Below, piece after piece: positions 16,017 through 26,100 of a stretch of DNA of 64,000 nt (its first letter is position 1; each line of letters opens with the position of its first letter). Source of the DNA: Verrucomicrobiota bacterium (GTDB lineage Bacteria > Chlamydiota > Chlamydiia > Chlamydiales > Rhabdochlamydiaceae); assembly GCA_018239715.1 (NCBI GenBank), contig JAFEGW010000005.1:59210-123209 (forward strand). Direction: 5' to 3'. Below the pieces are notes generated by a model. The model ran no database searches. It saw only the letters and a list, made by a program, of their open reading frames with translations, and had not been told where the DNA came from. Both the position numbers and the translations under genes were made by a program.

Positions 16017-17236
16017 ATCGTTCGGACAGCGATCGACTTGGCGCCGCCGAGGAGCGTCGCTTCTTCTACCGTGAGCTCAAATTGATCAATGCGGATAGAT
16101 TCTCCTAGGGCTGGAGTATGCCCTAAGAGCTTGGTCACCAGCTCTTCGAGGGTTTCGACTCCATGAGAATCGAGATGGACATGGTAGGTCTTATTGAACT
16201 CAACGATTTTCGTATCGCCAGGGAATGTACGATCGACAACGACGTGATGAGCTCGGGGCACCATCTCTTCAAACGACATCCAGCTATCAGAAAGCCCAAA
16301 GATCTCATCAATAATCTCATCGAGAGTCAGAATGCCGCGGGCAAGACCTGCTTCATTGAGGACTATGGCCACGCTTTGATTATTGCGCCGGAATTGACGC
16401 AAAATAGTCATGATCGAATCTTTTTCCGTGATAAACCAGGGAGCCCGGGCATGCTCGCGGACTTTTTTGCTTTCTTGGAGCCTCAAAAGATCGCGAGGAT
16501 AAGCGATGGCGATAATGTTCTCAGGCTGCTTGTGGTAGATCGGCACGAAGGGATAATAGCGGGAGTTCAGCAGGGATCTCATTTCAGAGACGGTGCAAAT
16601 CGAGGGAATTAACTGGATGCTGCTAAGCGGCTGCATCAGTTCTTTGGCCGTCATATTGCGGAGAGAAAAGATATGAGCAGCGATTGTGTTGAATTCCTCT
16701 TCATCTTTTTGCTCCAAAATCTTTTGAAGCTCTTCACGGCTTAAATAGAGGCCGGCTTTTTCCGAAGTCCCTAAAAGTCGATGGACAAGGCGACAAAAAC
16801 TATCAAAAAGCCAGATGATAGGACGGAGCATAAAGGAAACCGCATAAAGGATCGGGACGCTTAGCATCGCGGCATGCTCTGCATATCTGCGACCAGCAAA
16901 AAGCGGAGCGATTTCAGCGAAAATAAGAACAATGAAGACTTGCGAGAGCGGCGCCCAATCAGGACTTAAGTGGACCGATTCATAAAAGCGGCGCGCAGCC
17001 TCGGAACCGACCAGCAAAGCGGTATTGATACAGATAAGAGCGGTACCAAAAAGACGGCCAGGATGTTGAAGAAGGTCATTCAGCCATACCGCACGGCGGT
17101 TGTTTTTGCTGACATAGTACTGGAGGCGGACCTTATTGAAAGAGACGCAGGCCATCTCTGCCATCGCAAAAAAACCTTGGACGATCAGGCAGCAGACAAT
17201 GATGAGGAGGAAAAATTCCCAGGAATGATGACTCAT
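16010..17236 (-). CDS. DUF21-CBS-CorC/HlyC membrane protein (CT256-like)
   Basis: Protein of 408 aa in the CNNM/CorB-type layout. The DUF21 transmembrane domain covers about 1-150 and has several hydrophobic helices, including FFLLIIVCCLIVQGFFAMAE. A pair of CBS domains follows (about 190-310: MTAKELMQPLSSIQLIP, then SIMTILRQFRRNNQSVAIVLNEAG), then a small C-terminal CorC/HlyC domain (about 325-408). The family includes Mg2+ or Co2+ transporters and efflux regulators; older annotation calls them hemolysins without good reason. Its ATG overlaps the stop of the upstream sister gene, so the two are translationally coupled and may form a heteromer. Confidence 0.88.
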   Translation of the reverse strand: MSHHSWEFFLLIIVCCLIVQGFFAMAEMACVSFNKVRLQYYVSKNNRRAVWLNDLLQHPGRLFGTALICINTALLVGSEAARRFYESVHLSPDWAPLSQVFIVLIFAEIAPLFAGRRYAEHAAMLSVPILYAVSFMLRPIIWLFDSFCRLVHRLLGTSEKAGLYLSREELQKILEQKDEEEFNTIAAHIFSLRNMTAKELMQPLSSIQLIPSICTVSEMRSLLNSRYYPFVPIYHKQPENIIAIAYPRDLLRLQESKKVREHARAPWFITEKDSIMTILRQFRRNNQSVAIVLNEAGLARGILTLDEIIDEIFGLSDSWMSFEEMVPRAHHVVVDRTFPGDTKIVEFNKTYHVHLDSHGVETLEELVTKLLGHTPALGESIRIDQFELTVEEATLLGGAKSIAVRTIY

Positions 17237-18471
17237 CTTTTCTTCCTTAATCGACGTATATAAACACGGCGCACACGGGTCGGCTCCGCGGCCAGGACAT
17301 GGAATAGAAAATCGTCGGTCATATACTTGCTGCCGCTTTTAGGGATATCCCCCATCTTTTCGGTGAGGTACCCTCCAATCGTGACCATGTGATTTTCAGT
17401 AGTGAGGGAAACATCGAAAAGTTTTTCCAATTCAGCCAGCTCCATTTTGCCGCTGGCAATAATGACATCCTCTCCCGACAGGGTATAGAGATTTTTTTCA
17501 TCCCGTCTGTCGACGATTTCTCCAATCACCATTTCAACAAGATCTTCCAACGCGACAATGCCTGAGACAGAGCCGTATTCATCTACGACAATGGCAAACG
17601 ACTCCTGCCGGTCATAAAACTGCCTCAGTAAGGTCTTTGCTGGCACCGTTTCAGGGACAAAAAAAGGTTTTTCGAAAATAGTCTTCAGATCCTCCATCGT
17701 ATGGATCGACTCTCGATGAAGAAAAAACAGCCTGCTGGTGACAACACCGATGATCTGATCAAGCCCTTTGTTGCACACGGGGATGCGGGAGCATTCCTGA
17801 TCGACAAAAAGATGCATCAGTTTGGAAAGCGGCTCATCGAGATCAAAATAAAGCACCTCTTCGCGTGGTCGCATCCGTTCTTTAACCGTCGATTCTTGCA
17901 AAGCAAGATAACCGCGCACAAGCTCCGCTTCATCTTCGTGCAAAACGCCGTATTTACGAGAAGTCCTCAAGGCATGTTGAAGCTCATCGATAGAGATCTC
18001 CTGCTCCTTCCTTAAAAAAAAGAAAAGGACCCTGGAAATATGACTTGTGATAGTCACAAGTACCCGCCTAATCGGCAGCAGAAGGGTTTGCAAAAATTGA
18101 ATAATAGGAGCCATGCGGTACGAGATTTTATCGTTGCTCACCAAACCGAGCGACTTCGGGAGGACTTCCCCCACGATCAAGGTTAACGCCAGCGGCACTC
18201 CCACGTTGATTACCCAACTAGACATCCCTCCAAAAAGGGAGGCAAAGACGTTTTGGATGAAAATATTTACCGCCACGTTGAGCATGATGATTGTCACTAA
18301 AAGATCACGGGGTGAAGAGAGAAGCTGAGCAATGAGCTGTTTACGGGGATCCTTATCTTGCTTGTAGGTTTTAACCTTCAAAGACGAAAGAGAAAAAAGC
18401 GCTGTTTCAGAAGCCGAAAAAAGGCCCGAGAAAAACAGAAGAACAGCAAGTATTAAAATCAATACAGCCAT
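17233..18471 (-). CDS. DUF21-CBS-CorC/HlyC membrane protein (CT257-like)
   Basis: Protein of 412 aa, sister of the adjacent CBS protein. The DUF21 domain starts with LFFSGLFSASETALFSLS, a strongly conserved signature. Residues about 195-320 hold two CBS domains (MRPREEVLYFDLDEPLSKLM; FAIVVDEYGSVSGIVALEDL is the standard second CBS motif). The C-terminal CorC/HlyC domain starts with a DGEI-like stretch and ends near ARRV-type basic residues. It retains the canonical CBS sequences better than its partner. Probably divalent-cation transport or its control in the inner membrane; substrate not readable from sequence. It is the first gene of a two-gene minus-strand operon. Confidence 0.9.
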   Translation of the reverse strand: MAVLILILAVLLFFSGLFSASETALFSLSSLKVKTYKQDKDPRKQLIAQLLSSPRDLLVTIIMLNVAVNIFIQNVFASLFGGMSSWVINVGVPLALTLIVGEVLPKSLGLVSNDKISYRMAPIIQFLQTLLLPIRRVLVTITSHISRVLFFFLRKEQEISIDELQHALRTSRKYGVLHEDEAELVRGYLALQESTVKERMRPREEVLYFDLDEPLSKLMHLFVDQECSRIPVCNKGLDQIIGVVTSRLFFLHRESIHTMEDLKTIFEKPFFVPETVPAKTLLRQFYDRQESFAIVVDEYGSVSGIVALEDLVEMVIGEIVDRRDEKNLYTLSGEDVIIASGKMELAELEKLFDVSLTTENHMVTIGGYLTEKMGDIPKSGSKYMTDDFLFHVLAAEPTRVRRVYIRRLRKKR

Positions 18472-18552
18472 AGGACGCAGTATATCTGACTCAGATTAAT
18501 TTTGCTTTCTGTATCTCTTTGCTGGCGTCTGCACAGATCGTATTAGCCTCGG

Positions 18553-18885
18553 CTAATTCTTGAAATAGACCTTGGTCTGCCCTTCGGGAACCATCCCTAG
18601 GTTCGCCTTCAGTACCATTTCTACCCATGCGGAGTCGGATTGGCTATGGATTTGAAGAAGTAATTCTTCCTGCTGCGTCAAGACCTCAGCTTTTTCTTTT
18701 TCTAAGGCACGCAGACTCACAGCCATCTCTTGAAAGGAATGGTCTTTCTGACGCATGGCATGAAGATAAACGAGGGCACAAAGACCGATAAATACCATGA
18801 CCCACCAGTTGCGGTGCAGCCAGGAAGCCTGACCGGCGGCTTGAGCGAAGGGGTGTCTAACATGAGCCGTGTTAAGTTTAGCCAT
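18553..18885 (-). CDS. FtsB/DivIC-like septum protein
   Basis: Small bitopic protein of 110 aa: a basic N terminus (about 1-27), one transmembrane helix (WWVMVFIGLCALVYLHAM, about 27-44), a coiled coil (about 48-80, with repeated E, K and L) and a short C-terminal motif LKANLGMVPEGQTKVYF. This architecture and ending match the FtsB/DivIC family, which in other bacteria binds FtsL and FtsQ at the division site. Chlamydiae lack FtsZ but divide with MreB and peptidoglycan synthesis, so an FtsB/L-type protein would be expected. It sits alone behind an A+T-rich leader (18886-18999), next to dcd. Confidence 0.65.
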   Translation of the reverse strand: MAKLNTAHVRHPFAQAAGQASWLHRNWWVMVFIGLCALVYLHAMRQKDHSFQEMAVSLRALEKEKAEVLTQQEELLLQIHSQSDSAWVEMVLKANLGMVPEGQTKVYFKN

Positions 18886-18999
18886 CTTAAACCCGATTGT
18901 AGGGAGAACTTTTTTTTTGCGAAGGAAAATTTTTTAAAGTCGTATATTATAACGCAAAAAGATTTCCGACAAGGATTTAAATTATTAAGACTAAAATAG
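18886..18999. promoter_or_regulatory. A+T-rich promoter-like gap between dcd and the FtsB-like gene
   Basis: This 114-base gap follows the minus-strand dcd gene and precedes the FtsB-like gene on the same strand. It is notably A+T rich with runs of A and T. It probably carries the promoter for the FtsB-like gene, but no -10/-35 pair is certain. Confidence 0.25.
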
Positions 19000-19566
19000 T
19001 TATGCGATAGGTAACGTAATGCTTGTCTGGCCCATATATTTACCGCCACGGTCGGCATACGATGTTTCGCAGACCTCGGCAGCTTGATAAAAGAGCACTT
19101 GAGCAAGACCTTCGTTCGCATAAACTTTGGCAGGAAGAGGGGTCGTATTGGAAATTTCCAACGTCACGTGCCCTTCCCATTCTGGTTCAAAAGGAGTGAC
19201 GTTCACGATGATTCCGCAACGAGCATAAGTCGATTTACCGAGACAGACGGTCAAAACATCCCGTGGGATACGGAAGTACTCCACACTCCGTGCAAGAGCA
19301 AACGAGTTAGGAGGAACAATGCAATAGTCGCCTTCAATATGGACAAAAGCATCTTCGCGGAAATTTTTCGGATCAATCAAAGAATTGTTGATATTCGTGA
19401 AGATTTTGAATTCCCGAGCTACCCTCAAGTCGTAGCCATAGCTGGACAATCCGTAGCTAATGACTTTTTGCCCTTCACAATGACGGACTTGCCCATCAAT
19501 AAAAGGTTCAATCATCCCGTGCTTTTTAGCCATTTCGCGGATCCACTTGTCTGACTTGATGCTCAT
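19000..19566 (-). CDS. dcd: dCTP deaminase
   Basis: Converts dCTP to dUTP, the precursor for dTTP, in the cytoplasm. The 188-aa sequence carries the full family signature: [30 protein letters not shown] with the following E-W-E-G-H-V-T-L-E segment that contains the catalytic Glu, and the C-terminal [10 protein letters not shown]. Start ATG has AAGGA nearby. It is divergent from ruvB across a 97-base gap. The dcd-ruvB-SpoIID gene cluster matches CT039-CT041 of C. trachomatis. Confidence 0.96.
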   Translation of the reverse strand: MSIKSDKWIREMAKKHGMIEPFIDGQVRHCEGQKVISYGLSSYGYDLRVAREFKIFTNINNSLIDPKNFREDAFVHIEGDYCIVPPNSFALARSVEYFRIPRDVLTVCLGKSTYARCGIIVNVTPFEPEWEGHVTLEISNTTPLPAKVYANEGLAQVLFYQAAEVCETSYADRGGKYMGQTSITLPIA

Positions 19567-19663
19567 ATTTGTCCTTATTTCTTTGGAGCCTCATTTGATA
19601 ACAAAATCGGCCCTTTTTGAAAAGGTATAGCTCGGCAATTCGTTTTTTGCTAGAGTTTTGTAA

Positions 19664-20701
19664 ATGGCGACTGATAAATTAATAGAATCCTCTTTGAAGT
19701 CCAGCTGGACAAAATCCGACGAAAAGCTGGAAACAACTCTTCGACCCCAGTCTCTTTCCGATTTCCTGGGGCAAGAAGCCGTCCGTCAACGGCTCAATGT
19801 CTTGATGTCAGCCGCCCAGCAGCGGAATGAACCGCTGGGCCATTGCCTGTTCCATGGACCGCCTGGTGTAGGTAAAACCACCCTTGCTCATGTAATCTCT
19901 AAAACCATGGGGACTAATCTGGTTGTCACTTCAGGTCCGGTGATAGAAAAAGCTGGAGATTTGGCAGGCCTTTTAACCAATTTGAAGCAGGGCGATATCC
20001 TTTTTATCGATGAGATCCATCGACTTTCCAAAACCATCGAGGAATATCTTTATCCGGCAATGGAAGATTACAGCTTAGACCTTTTAATTGACAGCGGCCC
20101 TTCTGCCCGCTCAGTACAGGTCAAGCTCAATCAATTTACGCTTGTCGGCGCAACCACCCGCGTCGGCCTCCTGAGCGGCCCTCTCCGCTCCCGCTTTGTT
20201 TTTACGTCGCGCGTCGACTATTACGAGGCCCACGTTTTAGAAAAAATCGTCCTCCGTTCCAGCCAGATCTTGAAAGTAAAACTGGAAATGGAGGCTGCAC
20301 AGGAAATCGCTCTGAGGGCCCGCGGCACCCCCCGTGTCGCCAATAATCTTTTACGCTGGGTCCGCGATTTTGCACAGACACGCAAGCTTATGATTATCGA
20401 TGGAAAGGCCGCCTGCCAAGCTCTTGAAATGCTTGCCATCGACCAGTCCGGACTCGATGAAATGGATAAAAAGATTTTAAGCGTGATCATTGATCACCAT
20501 AATGGCGGGCCTGTCGGCGTCAATACCCTCGCCGTCGCCATCGGAGAGGAATCTGATACTATTGCCGAGGTGTATGAACCTTATCTGATCATGCAGGGCT
20601 TCCTTAAACGGACTCCTCGGGGTCGGGAGGCCACTAAACTCGCTTATACACATTTAGGAAGGACGCTTCCTCAGAAGTTTAATCTAGGAGAACTCGTATG
20701 A
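19664..20701 (+). CDS. ruvB: Holliday junction branch migration helicase RuvB
   Basis: AAA+ motor that drives branch migration with RuvA during recombination repair. The 345-aa protein has Walker A GPPGVGKT at 65-72, Walker B ILFIDEIHRL at 112-121, the VGATTRVGLLSGPLRSRF sensor region and a C-terminal winged helix (KRTPRGREATKLAYTHLG). The usual N-terminal linker LRPQSLSDFLGQ is present. The stop overlaps the start of the SpoIID-domain gene by four bases. Confidence 0.97.
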   Translation: MATDKLIESSLKSSWTKSDEKLETTLRPQSLSDFLGQEAVRQRLNVLMSAAQQRNEPLGHCLFHGPPGVGKTTLAHVISKTMGTNLVVTSGPVIEKAGDLAGLLTNLKQGDILFIDEIHRLSKTIEEYLYPAMEDYSLDLLIDSGPSARSVQVKLNQFTLVGATTRVGLLSGPLRSRFVFTSRVDYYEAHVLEKIVLRSSQILKVKLEMEAAQEIALRARGTPRVANNLLRWVRDFAQTRKLMIIDGKAACQALEMLAIDQSGLDEMDKKILSVIIDHHNGGPVGVNTLAVAIGEESDTIAEVYEPYLIMQGFLKRTPRGREATKLAYTHLGRTLPQKFNLGELV

Positions 20702-21840
20702 AAATAATCGCTACAATTTGGAGCTGCGTGCTGATGGTGATCGCCGTTTCAGCCTCTCCTCAAGCCACAGATTTTTCAAAAAAATCTAAACCCGCTACTG
20801 TCAAGGTGCTCTTGCACCGGCAGGTTTCCGAGCTCACCCTCGAGGCAAAGGGCAGATATAACATCTACTACCCTCTGGACGATACCAAAGTCGATTCAGG
20901 GATCAACAGCAAACGAAACCTCGTAACTGCCGGTGAATACGGCATTAAATGGGGTGAGGAATATAAGGGATACCACCAGCTCCGCTTCGTCCCTGTCGAC
21001 TCTCAAAGCTACATCCTTGTCAACGGTATTCAATATAGAGGATGTATTGAGATTTGGAAGAATGACGGAAAACTCAATGTTATTAACGAAGTCGGTGTTG
21101 AACCTTACCTCAAATCGACTTTATCCTCAGCCTTCCCTCAACCTCTTCACCCAGAAGTGATGAATGCCGTCGCGATTGTCGCTCGTACGAAAGCCTATTT
21201 TACGGGTGAACGGAACAAACAAGCTTCTTGGCATGTGACCGCCTCGGAAGTCGGTTATCAAGGCGCCGGCATCATGCCTAAACAACATATCGATAGAGCA
21301 GTAGATAGTACCTATCATGCGATCTTGACTTACAATGATGCCCCTTTTGCAGCAGCATGGACTCAAAACAGCGCCGGAAAAACGGTTGATTTCGCTGCTG
21401 TTTTCCGCAAAGCCCTCAGCACGCCTCCCGGCGTTACTGCTCCGATTGCTGCAAAAGATCGTCAGAAAAGCAAATGGACTTGTGCCATGCCCAAGACTTT
21501 ATTAGCCCAAGCGACAGACCTTCCGCTGGTGACAGGAGTAGATCTTTATGTCACTCCCCAAGCTGCGAAAGTCTATGCCGTCAAAGTCACAGGAGAAACC
21601 CATGTAAAAGACTTCGATTTCGAGACCTTTCAACGGATCGTAGGTCCTAATAAACTCCGCAGCAATGATTTTACCGTTGAAGCCAAAGGGGATGAGATCA
21701 TTTTTACCGGTTACGGCGAAGGATCGGGAGTCGGTCTTTGCCTTTACAGTGCTAAAGCCCTGGCTGAAAAAGGAGAAAAAGCCTCTCAAATCCTCGAGGC
21801 TTTCTTCCCACAGACCAAACTGGAGAAAGTAAAATCTTGA
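20698..21840 (+). CDS. SpoIID-domain exported protein (CT041-like position)
   Basis: Protein of 380 aa with a Sec signal peptide (MKIIATIWSCVLMVIAVSAS) and a SpoIID/LytB domain. Supporting segments are VEPYLKSTLSSAFPQPLHPE followed by AVAIVARTKAYF, which matches the family pattern ending QAVAARTYA, and the C-terminal GYGEGSGVGLCLYSAKALAE with the ILEAFFPQT ending. SpoIID enzymes are lytic transglycosylases that trim denuded peptidoglycan, and a chlamydial SpoIID homologue has been reported at the division septum. The catalytic glutamate expected in the SE(M/L)P position reads alanine here (SSAFP), so this copy may bind rather than cut glycan strands. Translationally coupled to ruvB. Confidence 0.8.
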   Translation: MKIIATIWSCVLMVIAVSASPQATDFSKKSKPATVKVLLHRQVSELTLEAKGRYNIYYPLDDTKVDSGINSKRNLVTAGEYGIKWGEEYKGYHQLRFVPVDSQSYILVNGIQYRGCIEIWKNDGKLNVINEVGVEPYLKSTLSSAFPQPLHPEVMNAVAIVARTKAYFTGERNKQASWHVTASEVGYQGAGIMPKQHIDRAVDSTYHAILTYNDAPFAAAWTQNSAGKTVDFAAVFRKALSTPPGVTAPIAAKDRQKSKWTCAMPKTLLAQATDLPLVTGVDLYVTPQAAKVYAVKVTGETHVKDFDFETFQRIVGPNKLRSNDFTVEAKGDEIIFTGYGEGSGVGLCLYSAKALAEKGEKASQILEAFFPQTKLEKVKS

Positions 21841-21879
21841 AATAGCTTTAAACTCCCTTTCTCGGGTAAACTATTGTTT

Positions 21880-21975
21880 GCTGGGGACCTTATGAAATGA
21901 GGCAGTTCGAACCAGGTCAGGACCGGAAGGTAGCAGCCTTAAGAGCGCCGCTTTATGTTATGAGTCATCTCCAGC
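21880..21975 (+). ncRNA. ffs: Signal recognition particle RNA (4.5S RNA)
   Basis: A 96-base RNA gene directly after the SpoIID gene. The apical SRP domain is unmistakable: GGTCAGGACCGGAAGGTAGC at about 21915-21934 contains the symmetrical internal loop and GGAA tetraloop bound by Ffh. The ends GCTGGGGAC and GTCATCTCCAGC pair to close the hairpin. A run of six T follows immediately (21976-21981), serving as intrinsic terminator. A TAAACT at 21867-21872 could be the -10 element. Together with Ffh it targets nascent membrane proteins to the translocon. The size is that of the short Gram-negative form without Alu domain. Confidence 0.93.
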
Positions 21976-22013
21976 TTTTTTATTTCTAAGAAGTAAGAAA
22001 ATTTTAGAAATCA

Positions 22014-22988
22014 CTAAAAGCTAAACATCAAGCCGGTGGTCCAGCCGTAGACCAAAGCTTGTCCAATAGCCCGCACCCGATGCTTGTAGGCGGAATGTTT
22101 GTTGATTTGATTGGGAGCTAGCGCCACTCCGTTCAAGTAAATGAACTGATAAGCCGCATGGATGTTAATAAATCTCCACGGCTGATAAGTCAGCGACGCT
22201 ACTCCTTCGACGAGAAGAGGTGTGGCGAATTTCGTAGCCCGAAAGTTGCGCACCTCAACGGTATTATTCTGATCTCCCAAAAAGGTATGCTGCCGGCACC
22301 AGTCAAAACCCAGCCCTACTTTGGCAGTAAAATCCCAGCTGAGCGTGGAAGTCGGATTCCAAACAAGCACTCCCCCTGCCTGCACAGCAGGCATATGATT
22401 CCAGACGTGAACCCGGTACGAGCTTTCATTGGAACCCTTATGAAATTCTATCTTCAGATTTTCTCGGAGGTCGATATAACGCAGACCTGCGAGCCACCCT
22501 GCAGAGAAATAATCCTCTCGGCGTGGAGTGTAATACCAAAAGTAGTTTGTTTCGGCATTTTGAAACTGGGAGTGGTAATGGGCCGAGGCTTTGTCGGCTC
22601 CTGAAAAGTCATTGGTAAGGTTAGGATTGCTTTCGGAAAAGAAAATAAGTCCTGCGCCGCTTTTATGGCAGGAACTTTCCCAATTTTCAACCCGTAAATA
22701 TTTAGCTTCCACAATGGAACGGCGCGTCGTGTAGGCCACGCCCACTTGGAATCCAGGTTCGTAATCAAACTCATGAACGAGTTTTTCCGAATCGCAATGC
22801 TCAAATTTGCACCGATTGCAGGAAGAGCGATGTCCATGTCCTTCATCAAAGATAAGCCGTTGATTATTTCCCATGGCGCGCCTGAAATAAGCGAAATCGC
22901 CCCAAATGGCAAAGGAGCTTTTTTCTCCTTCATAAGAGAAAAGCGGCAACGTTAGCAAAGAACATGCAATAAATAGATTTTTTTTCAT
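22014..22988 (-). CDS. Outer-membrane beta-barrel protein, MOMP-like
   Basis: Protein of 324 aa with a signal peptide (MKKNLFIACSLLTLPLFSYEG) and long alternating hydrophobic/polar segments ending in the aromatic residue typical of outer-membrane barrels (GWTTGLMFSF). Tryptophan- and tyrosine-rich strands and a global size similar to chlamydial MOMP suggest a porin-type barrel of the extended families in environmental Chlamydiae. An unusual loop at about 50-70 is rich in His and Cys (HGHRSSCNRCKFEHC). It could bind metal or form disulfides in the cysteine-crosslinked envelope. The ATG at 22986-22988 is chosen; an in-frame TTG precedes it. It lies alone, convergent with the SRP RNA gene. Confidence 0.72.
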   Translation of the reverse strand: MKKNLFIACSLLTLPLFSYEGEKSSFAIWGDFAYFRRAMGNNQRLIFDEGHGHRSSCNRCKFEHCDSEKLVHEFDYEPGFQVGVAYTTRRSIVEAKYLRVENWESSCHKSGAGLIFFSESNPNLTNDFSGADKASAHYHSQFQNAETNYFWYYTPRREDYFSAGWLAGLRYIDLRENLKIEFHKGSNESSYRVHVWNHMPAVQAGGVLVWNPTSTLSWDFTAKVGLGFDWCRQHTFLGDQNNTVEVRNFRATKFATPLLVEGVASLTYQPWRFINIHAAYQFIYLNGVALAPNQINKHSAYKHRVRAIGQALVYGWTTGLMFSF

Positions 22989-23118
22989 CAAGATCTGAAG
23001 ATATCACTCCAAGTGAGCGGTGTCAATTTCATTTTGTTTCGATTCTTTGAGCAATTGTACGCATGGCATTAAACAGAGAGTTAATATATGATTATTCACA
23101 AAAAATTGACTGGGATCT

Positions 23119-26100
23119 ATGGCAGCACCCAATGGCATTCCTCCATCACCCTCTTCACTTGCTCTGCTGAGTGCTTTACCTGTTAGATTATTAAATGACG
23201 ATGCTATTTCTTCAGGGCCGATGCCTCCGCCTAGCGCTATTGCAGTTCCGCCACCTCTCCCAGCATTGCAGGGTCCACTTGTTCCAGCCTCTTCTGATCC
23301 TTCAAATTCTCCTCCCGCTGCACCTCCGCCAGCAACGCCTAAAGTCCTTTCTGTTCTTTCAGTTCAACCCGTTCTGCCTGCCACACAAGGCTCTCCTGCC
23401 TCTTCTGAACATGCAAGCCCTCCGCCGCCCGCACCTCCTCCTCCAGCTCAGGAAAATGCTGCTGCTAATTTTTGGAGGCAGCGCCCTTCTCTCTTGGAAC
23501 AGCAAGCTCAGCTGACAGTAGTTCAAAAGATGAAGAACTATGGATCCCATCTATTCTGGGGGACGGTAGCATTGCCTTGGCGTCTGACCGCGGGGGCAAG
23601 AAATTTAGTCTCCCAAAAAGTCAAAACTGCTGTTACCCAGGCTCTCGTCGAAGAAGGTGTGAGTCGTCTTGCTCCTCAGGAGCCTAATACTCCTTTAAAA
23701 ACCCTTGTCGATCTTCTTCAAGAGCTGCATGCAAAAGTGAATGCAAAAATTGCAATCAGTGAAGAATTAAAAAGCCGGGCCAGCGCGATTTTAGATGATT
23801 TTCTCTTAAACCAAAAAAAATACCTGGGCGAATCCCCTCATCCCACGACGGGATTTTCCACAACCTTGGACAGAGCAGAGTTTAGTAAGTTTCATGCTCT
23901 TTCTGAGTTTTTAAAAGGCGATGATTCTCTTGATCACGAGGGACCTTTTATAAAGACGCTTTGCAATATCCTCGAACCCCGATGGCAAAACCAGAAGCAA
24001 TTTTACATTACAAAAAAGGCTAAACAAATCATAGGGCCCTCAACTATTGCCCCCTCTCGCCTACCTAATGGGCACGGGAGAATCGAAAAACCACCTGAAA
24101 GAAAACATTTGTTTAAAGTGTTCCACCCTCAGGCTGCTCTACCTCAGTCTTCCAAGAATCCCCTTGTGGACATCCAGCAGGAAATCGATACATTGAAATC
24201 TCTGGGGTTCAAGATTCTCCTGGCATTTTTGATTCTTCCTGAGACCATCCTTTCCGACGAAAAAAATGGAGCCCTGATAGGAGAATTGATTAAAAAATCT
24301 GAGAAGACGATTGATGTCAAAGACTCCAATCAAATCTTCCAAGAGTTACTTTGTACAGAGCTGGACAATTCTGATTTAAATTTTATTCATAAGTCCTGGA
24401 AAAAATGCTGCTGTCTGATGCTTGCGCGGCCGATCCTTTTCGTTTTAGACCATGTTTTTGAAAAAATGAAAAAAGACCTTTTTTACTTCCTAGGTATATC
24501 GACAGAGGAACGCATAGAACTGATTAATATGGTCCTCGTCACAGCAGCTTATGAGTTTATCAATAGGCTGGAAAGCGAATATAAATCTTTACCTGGAAGA
24601 AACGTGAAATCAAGCCCTGAAACAGCTATTAAAAAGGCGATCGCAGAGCTCGAGATCGATAAGCTAACAACCCCCAAACTTCTCTCTCGATGGGTCGATG
24701 CCCTCATGAACCGCTATGCCCCTGCTTTCAATTGGGCTCAAACTTCAAAGCGCCACTTTGATCGATGCACGCAAAAAGCCCAGCCCTTTCATAAAATCTG
24801 GTATTATAGCTGGGCTTTTCTTTCAGCAGCCATTGATGGGATCTCTGTGCCGTTCCGATGGTGCTTCACAAAGTTCATTTCCAAGACTATTTCAGCGGTT
24901 GCCTCGGCTAAGATCCATGCCTACTTAGTCGATCCTGAAAGAAAATATGGAAAACAGGCTTTGAATACTGTTTACAAGGTTTTGTACAACAAGTTGAACA
25001 GTAAAAATCAAGGGCAACCTGCAGGCAATCCGGATTCAGCAAGCCCTCAGCGACCCACAGCTATGGTGGATCGTATAATTCAAGATAATATCAGTAAACT
25101 CGTTAAAAGCTTTTTGACCATCTTGGAACTTCAAGGTTTGGATATATCTGGTTTAACGGGTTGGAGTCCTAACACTTTGATAACAAAGATTGAACCTATC
25201 GTCATTCCGAAAGCCAAAGAGCAAATTGCGGAAGGTCTTCAAACTTTTCTTCAAGGAGAGTCATTTCCTAAATTTGTTTTCGAAGCTTTAAGAGATCTAA
25301 ATAACCAATGTTTGAATTTTAATTTAAACAAACCCAAACAGGGACTTGTTCCTCTAGAGCAGGCTTGCGCGAATGAACTGCAAGAGACAGTCAAAACTGC
25401 CATTGTAGAAACGATTGAAAAAGAAACGGATCTTTTAAAGCGGGTTCAAACAGAAGCCGATTCCTTTGTTGATAATTTAAAAAGCGGCATTCTTAACTTC
25501 TCAGAAAAATTTGAACTTAATTTTATAAATTTCAAAACTTTGAAAACCTCTTTCAAAATGGAAGCTGAGGGAGATTTAAAGCCCATGCTTTTCCTAGAAC
25601 CTATTGACAATCTTGTAGAAGCCCATAACATGCTCTTCAAAAGTTTTCAACAGGGCGAAAATTCCAGCCATCAAATGCAAATTGATTCCTATAAAGAAAG
25701 TTTCTTTGCCCAAAGCCTCCCCGTGTCTGAACATATACAGACGCTCCTCAGCCATGCTTCCGAACTGAAAAAAGCCTATGAGTCCATTGGAGAGCTTCGA
25801 GAGCTTTTGGCATCCTTGAAAAAAACAAAATTCCCTTATGCAGAACTTTCGCTGACGCTCCAAAGAATAAAAAATAAAAACTATCCTACTCCCATTTCAG
25901 ATCTCATTGGTAGCCTTGAACAAGCCTTTAAAAAGCTCACTTCCGAAGAGTTAATAAAATTTAATAAAGCTTTTTTAGAAGGCACCGTTAACACTCTAAA
26001 GAGCCAATTAGGAAGCTCTCTTACCGAGCAGGAAAGAGCCTTTGTAAAATTGCTGGAGCAAATTGCAAGCGAATATGTGGAGATCGAAAGACAGGTCCGA

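Noticed and set aside
17233..18471. Hemolysin function for the CBS proteins
   Set aside because: The TlyC/hemolysin label is historic; the DUF21-CBS-CorC layout points to cation transport or its control.
21841..21879. A firm promoter for the SRP RNA
   Set aside because: TAAACT at 21867 fits as a -10 box but no -35 match is found at the right distance, so it is only mentioned in the RNA entry.
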